Shown: in pieces, positions 60,461 to 64,000 of the stretch
How positions within the stretch are numbered: position 1 is the stretch's first letter
Layout: every line of letters begins with the position of its first letter
Origin: an uncultured Acetobacteraceae bacterium
GTDB taxonomy: Bacteria > Pseudomonadota > Alphaproteobacteria > Acetobacterales > Acetobacteraceae
Reading direction: 5' to 3'
DNA: 64,000 nucleotides
NCBI GenBank assembly: GCA_903924985.1
Contig: CAIYDT010000134.1
Coordinates: forward strand, 1-64,000
Notes under the pieces: model-generated
Seen by the model: the letters and a program-made list of their open reading frames with translations, nothing else
Database searches by the model: none
What the model was told of the DNA's origin: nothing
Position numbers and translations under genes: made by a program

Positions 60461-60697
60461 TCAACGGCCGATATAATCGATGGCCCCGTCCAACGTGAAC
60501 AGCTTCGGATAATTCCGCTCGGGAATTTCGATCTTCGTGCGTTCATGCAGCGCGGCGATAAAATTCAGAAAATCCATCGAATCGAGGTCGAGTTCGTCCC
60601 TGAGCTGGACGGTGCCCTTTAACACCGCATAGTCCGCTTCCGGCGCGATGCCCGCCAGCACGTCGAGCACGATATCGCGCGCTTCCGCCTTGTTCAT
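60461..60697 (-). CDS. Acyl carrier protein
   Basis: A 78-residue acyl carrier protein. The phosphopantetheine Ser is S40 in DELDLDSMDFLNF (the DSM motif); the rest is a typical acidic four-helix ACP. It is the last gene of the ligase-E1-E2 operon, overlapping the E2 stop by 4 nt, so it is not the housekeeping acpP. It probably carries an acyl group made or activated by the neighbouring enzymes. Confidence 0.9.
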   Translation of the reverse strand: MNKAEARDIVLDVLAGIAPEADYAVLKGTVQLRDELDLDSMDFLNFIAALHERTKIEIPERNYPKLFTLDGAIDYIGR

Positions 60698-61836
60698 AAT
60701 GTTTCCGCCTCCTGCAACAGCCGCGCGATCCCGGTCAGCAGTAAGCCGCCCCGATGGCCATCGCTCGCGCGGTGATCTCCAGCCAATGTGACCGTAACGA
60801 CCGGGCGCGGTCCAATGGCGTTGTTCACGACCCAGGGGCGTGTGACAATCCGGCCGATGCCGATCATCGCCACCTGCGGTGGATAGATGATCGGCAGAAC
60901 GGTCTCCGCGCCTCGGTCGCCGAGGCTTGTGACGGTGACAGAGGAATCGCTAAGTTCGGAACTGCGTAAGCCGGACCCGCGCGCTCGCAGGACAAGATCG
61001 CGCATGGCCGCCATCAGTTCGTCCAAGGAACGGTGATCGGTATCGCGGATCGTCGGTGCCACCAGGCCGCCGCCACGCAGCGCGATGGCCCAGCCGACAT
61101 GCACGCCGTCGGCTTGGCGGAATTTATTGTCTTCCCAAAAGCCGTTCAACTCCGGCATTCTGGCCATCGCCAAGCTGATCGCACGTAAAAAGAACGCCGC
61201 TGGCAACAGGCGTTCCGGCGGGGACCGTTCGCTATTAAGGCGTTCGAGACGAGCGGTCATGGCGCTGACGTCGAAGGTCTCACTGACGTAATAATGGGGG
61301 ATTTCCCGTTTCGACCGGCTCATGGCGGCGGCGATCGCCTGGCGCATCGCGGCCGGATCGAATCCGGTACGGCGTCGCACCGGCAACGCGGGTGGGCCGG
61401 CTGCTTCGACGTCCGCCAGAACGATCGCACCGCCAGGTCCGGAGCCGACGATGTGCTGGACGTCGATCCCCCGCTCCGCGGCCACGCGGCGGGCCACGGG
61501 AGAGATGCGGGGATGATCCGCGGTTATCGCGGGCTCAGGTACGAATGCTGGCGGCGGCGATGCAGAAGGGGCCGCAGCTTGGGGCGGCGGCACTACCTGC
61601 TCCGCTCCATCGATTTCGGCGAGAACCGTGCCGACCGGTACCCGACCGCCGACCGGAACCAGGGTTTTCGTCACCACTCCGTCGTTAAAGATCTCGATTT
61701 CGATCGCGCCCTTCTGTGTCTCCACAACAGCGACGATATCGCCGCGTTTGACCGTAGCGCCGGGCTTGACCAGCCATTCCACCAACGTGCCGGCTTCCAT
61801 GTCGGCGCCCAGCGAGGGCATGCGGAAATCGGTCAT
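60694..61836 (-). CDS. 2-oxoacid dehydrogenase E2 acyltransferase
   Basis: A 380-residue dihydrolipoamide acyltransferase. One lipoyl domain has the lysine in [11 protein letters not shown] (about K42). The Ala/Pro linker leads to an E1/E3-binding domain ([26 protein letters not shown], about 125-150). The catalytic domain ends with [12 protein letters not shown], the DHRxxDG active-site motif. The start overlaps the E1beta stop. The E2 core would transfer an acyl group to CoA or, given the gene context, perhaps to the ACP. No E3 gene is in the window. Confidence 0.92.
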   Translation of the reverse strand: MTDFRMPSLGADMEAGTLVEWLVKPGATVKRGDIVAVVETQKGAIEIEIFNDGVVTKTLVPVGGRVPVGTVLAEIDGAEQVVPPPQAAAPSASPPPAFVPEPAITADHPRISPVARRVAAERGIDVQHIVGSGPGGAIVLADVEAAGPPALPVRRRTGFDPAAMRQAIAAAMSRSKREIPHYYVSETFDVSAMTARLERLNSERSPPERLLPAAFFLRAISLAMARMPELNGFWEDNKFRQADGVHVGWAIALRGGGLVAPTIRDTDHRSLDELMAAMRDLVLRARGSGLRSSELSDSSVTVTSLGDRGAETVLPIIYPPQVAMIGIGRIVTRPWVVNNAIGPRPVVTVTLAGDHRASDGHRGGLLLTGIARLLQEAETL

Positions 61837-62828
61837 TTGTTCGCGACCAAGGCCCGCGCCGCGGCAGCGATGGCGGATGGTTGCGGCAGCGCCGCCTGTT
61901 CGAGGTGGGCCGCATAGGGAATCGGCACCTCCCGCGAACAAACACGGGTGATCGGTGCGTCGAGGTCGAAGAAGGCGCCTTCCATGATACGGGCGGAAAT
62001 CTCGGCCGACAGCGACCCGGATTTCCACCCTTCGTCGACGATTACGGCCCGCCTCGTCCGCCGTATCGAATCCAGAATGGCTGGTGTATCCAATGGACGA
62101 AGGACGCGCAGATCGATCACTTCGGCCTCAATTCCCTCTTGCCGCAACGTCTCCGCCGCGTCCAACGTCTTGAATAGCGAGCCACCGTAGCTAATCAGCG
62201 TAACGTCGCGGCCGGGACGTCGTACTTTGGCCGAGGTTATGTCAACGCTGGCGATGGCCGGATCGAGGTCGTCTTCCCGATTGTATAACATCACATGCTC
62301 GAATATCAGCACCGGGTTGGGATCATCGATGGCAGATTGCAACATAAACCGAGCATCCTCGACAGTCGCGGGTGCCAGTATTTTGAGGCCGGGAATGTGG
62401 GCATACCAGCCCTCCAGACTATGCGAATGCTGCGCCGCAAGCTGCTTTCCTGCTCCGGTTGCCATGCGAATCACCAGCGGCACGGAAAACTGCCCGCCCG
62501 ACATATGCGGAATCGTGGCTGCATTGTTGACGATTTGGTCGAGCGCCAGAAGGCTGAAATTCACCGTCATGATTTCCACGATCGGCCGCATGCCGGCGAT
62601 GGCGGCACCGATGCCGGCCCCGACATAAGCGTTTTCCGACAGTGGGGTATCGCGGATTTTGTCTTCGCCCAGCTCTTCGGACAGGCCTTTTGTCACCGCA
62701 TAACAACCGCCGTAACGCGCGACATCCTCGCCCATTAGGAAGACCCGGGGATCCGCGAGAATCGCGGCGCGGATCGCCTGTTTGCATGCCTCGCGGTAAG
62801 TCATGCGCTGTGACACGGTCGTACTCAT
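61833..62828 (-). CDS. 2-oxoacid dehydrogenase E1 beta subunit
   Basis: A 331-residue transketolase-like beta subunit of a pyruvate, acetoin or branched-chain type dehydrogenase. Blocks: [60 protein letters not shown] and the C-terminal [19 protein letters not shown]. The ATG overlaps the E1alpha stop by 4 nt; a longer upstream frame has no similarity. It forms the alpha2-beta2 E1 with the preceding gene. Confidence 0.94.
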   Translation of the reverse strand: MSTTVSQRMTYREACKQAIRAAILADPRVFLMGEDVARYGGCYAVTKGLSEELGEDKIRDTPLSENAYVGAGIGAAIAGMRPIVEIMTVNFSLLALDQIVNNAATIPHMSGGQFSVPLVIRMATGAGKQLAAQHSHSLEGWYAHIPGLKILAPATVEDARFMLQSAIDDPNPVLIFEHVMLYNREDDLDPAIASVDITSAKVRRPGRDVTLISYGGSLFKTLDAAETLRQEGIEAEVIDLRVLRPLDTPAILDSIRRTRRAVIVDEGWKSGSLSAEISARIMEGAFFDLDAPITRVCSREVPIPYAAHLEQAALPQPSAIAAAARALVANK

Positions 62829-63811
62829 TGCGGTACGCGGTCCATGATGGTGAATTTCTCCAGGTCCTCCACCGGCTCCCAAGTGCCGGCTTCGGCGAAT
62901 ACGACGGCTGCCTCGATCTCCGTCGCGACGGATGTTTCGATTTCAGCGACTTCACCTGCGCGCAGAATGCCGTTTTGTTCCAGCCAGGTTTCCAGGTGCT
63001 TGATCGGATCTTTCTCGCGCCACGCGGCAACCTCCTCGCGGCTTCGATAGAGCTGCGGGTCGAACAATGAATGGGCTCTGAAGCGATACGTACGGCACTC
63101 AAGCAGGTATGGTTCGCTCGTTCGTTTGATTCGCTCGATCGCGTACTGCGCTGCCACTTCGACCGCGACAACATCCATACCATCGACCGTCTCGCCTGCC
63201 ATGCGGTAGGCGATCGCCTTGCGTTCGATATGCGTTTCGGCTTCGGCACGCTCCAATGCCATACCCATCGAGTAGAGGTTATTCTCGCACACGAACAAAA
63301 CAGGCAATTTCCAGAGTTCGGCCAGGTTCAAGCTTTCATGGAACGATCCTTCGTCGACCGCGCCATCCCCGAAGAAGCAGATGGTCACTGCATCGCGGCC
63401 AAGCATCTTGTCACCCATGGCGATTCCGACGGCGAGGGGCAAGCCGCCACCCACGATCGCATTGCCGCCGTAGAATCTTTTGGCGCGATCGAATATGTGC
63501 ATCGACCCACCTCTTCCGAGGCAACACCCTTCCTGCTTGCCATACAGCTCGGCCATCAGAACATTCATGCCAATACCGCGGGCCAGCGCCTGGCCATGCT
63601 CGCGATAGGTGGCGACGATTGCGTCTTCAGGTCGCAGTGCCTCGACAACGCCGACCGAGACTGCTTCCTCCCCGTCGTAAAGATGCATGAAGCCGCGTAT
63701 TTTCTCGTTCTGATAGAGTTCGGAGCATTTCTCCTCAAACCGCCGAATACGAAGCATCGCCGTCAACAAATGGCGCAAATGCGTACGGTCGAGGTGCACC
63801 TTGTCTGTCAT
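62825..63811 (-). CDS. 2-oxoacid dehydrogenase E1 alpha subunit
   Basis: A 328-residue thiamine-diphosphate-binding alpha subunit. [20 protein letters not shown] precedes the TPP motif [20 protein letters not shown] (about 147-166) with its distal Asn in CENNLYSMG. The phosphorylation-loop region is [12 protein letters not shown]. It is of the PdhA/AcoA size. Its start overlaps the ligase stop by 4 nt, so five genes are coupled in a row. Confidence 0.94.
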   Translation of the reverse strand: MTDKVHLDRTHLRHLLTAMLRIRRFEEKCSELYQNEKIRGFMHLYDGEEAVSVGVVEALRPEDAIVATYREHGQALARGIGMNVLMAELYGKQEGCCLGRGGSMHIFDRAKRFYGGNAIVGGGLPLAVGIAMGDKMLGRDAVTICFFGDGAVDEGSFHESLNLAELWKLPVLFVCENNLYSMGMALERAEAETHIERKAIAYRMAGETVDGMDVVAVEVAAQYAIERIKRTSEPYLLECRTYRFRAHSLFDPQLYRSREEVAAWREKDPIKHLETWLEQNGILRAGEVAEIETSVATEIEAAVVFAEAGTWEPVEDLEKFTIMDRVPQ

Positions 63812-64000
63812 GACTCCGAACCTTCGAGGGTGGAGAGATCGCCTTCCGGCAGACCGAGCTCGCGCGCTTTGAGCAACCGGCGCATTATCTTGCCGCTGCG
63901 CGTCCGTGGCAGGCCAGAACTGAAGTCGATTTCCTTGGGCGCGACCGCGGCGCCGAGCCGCTTGCGGGCATGGCCGAGGATTTCTCGGCGCAGTGATTCG
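63808..64000 (-). CDS. AMP-dependent acyl-CoA synthetase, C-terminal part
   Basis: The gene enters from beyond the right edge; about 63 residues are visible. The end [35 protein letters not shown] contains the catalytic A10 lysine ([11 protein letters not shown]) of acetyl-CoA synthetase-like ANL enzymes. It is the upstream gene of the E1-E2-ACP operon, with an ATGA overlap. It may load an acyl group onto CoA or onto the operon's ACP. Confidence 0.85.
   Translation of the reverse strand, partial: ESLRREILGHARKRLGAAVAPKEIDFSSGLPRTRSGKIMRRLLKARELGLPEGDLSTLEGSES

Noticed and set aside
1-64000. CRISPR array, rRNA operon or intact insertion sequence
   Set aside because: I saw no regularly spaced repeat array, no rRNA sequence and no transposase gene in reading the window.

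Overview
The window is GC-rich, densely coded bacterial chromosome, most likely from an alphaproteobacterium of the Acetobacteraceae/Rhodospirillales type. The strongest signs are the alphaproteobacterial flagellin regulators FlaF and FlbT, a leuS-lptE-holA operon, split glyQ/glyS glycyl-tRNA synthetase, and a proton-pumping pyrophosphatase with the K+-independent signature. Housekeeping genes (leuS, holA, ppdK, glyQS, accBC, ribF, xth) show that this is chromosome and not plasmid, although a plasmid-type ParA/small-partner cassette is present. The family-level placement is inference.

Layout. 1-5 kb: intergenic repeats, a minus-strand catabolic operon (PhyH dioxygenase, serine hydrolase, HpcH aldolase), a collapsed amidohydrolase gene and a YgjP-type metallopeptidase. 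5-10.7 kb: flavodoxin-like reductase, ParA cassette with an upstream repeat array, an orphan amino-acid binding protein, accC/accB and thiS/thiG. 11-16.8 kb: acyl-CoA ligase, OxyR, a phosphoesterase running into a tRNA(CAT), and hppA. 16.9-25 kb: leuS-lptE-holA, small genes, a broken MFS gene and a molybdopterin oxidoreductase. 25.3-31.6 kb: glyQ-vapB-vapC-glyS-ppdK, a toxin-antitoxin pair wedged between the two GlyRS subunits. 31.7-32.9 kb: a three-gene cobalt-type nitrile hydratase or thiocyanate hydrolase. 33-42.3 kb: flgE-flgK-flgL-flagellin-flbT-flaF followed by two TPR enzymes (methyltransferase, GT41 glycosyltransferase) that probably modify flagellin. 42.3-45.9 kb: SGNH-like protein, MBOAT acyltransferase and M20 peptidase. 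46-48.7 kb: ribF and two hydrolases. 48.7-50.3 kb: repeats and an Xre-RES toxin-antitoxin module. 50.3-54.3 kb: exported TPR protein, DUF2182/DUF1326 pair and a luciferase-like oxidoreductase. 54.3-60.5 kb: unknown genes, gene remnants, FAH hydrolase, xth, a flavin oxidoreductase and an ArsC-like protein. 60.5-64 kb: a tightly overlapped operon of AMP-ligase, 2-oxoacid dehydrogenase E1alpha, E1beta, E2 and a dedicated acyl carrier protein.

Three themes stand out. First, a 13-bp palindrome with consensus GCTATCCGATAGC occurs in near-perfect form at four intergenic places, one directly in front of the parA cassette. Second, several genes have decayed by internal deletion that joins 5' and 3' parts (amidohydrolase, MFS transporter, a LivK-LivF chimera), and others survive as fragments (hypE, a VOC protein, a Tat signal peptide). 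Third, several compact operons suggest unusual biochemistry: the E1-E2-ACP-ligase operon, the split-beta nitrile hydratase, and the TPR-enzyme pair beside flagellin.
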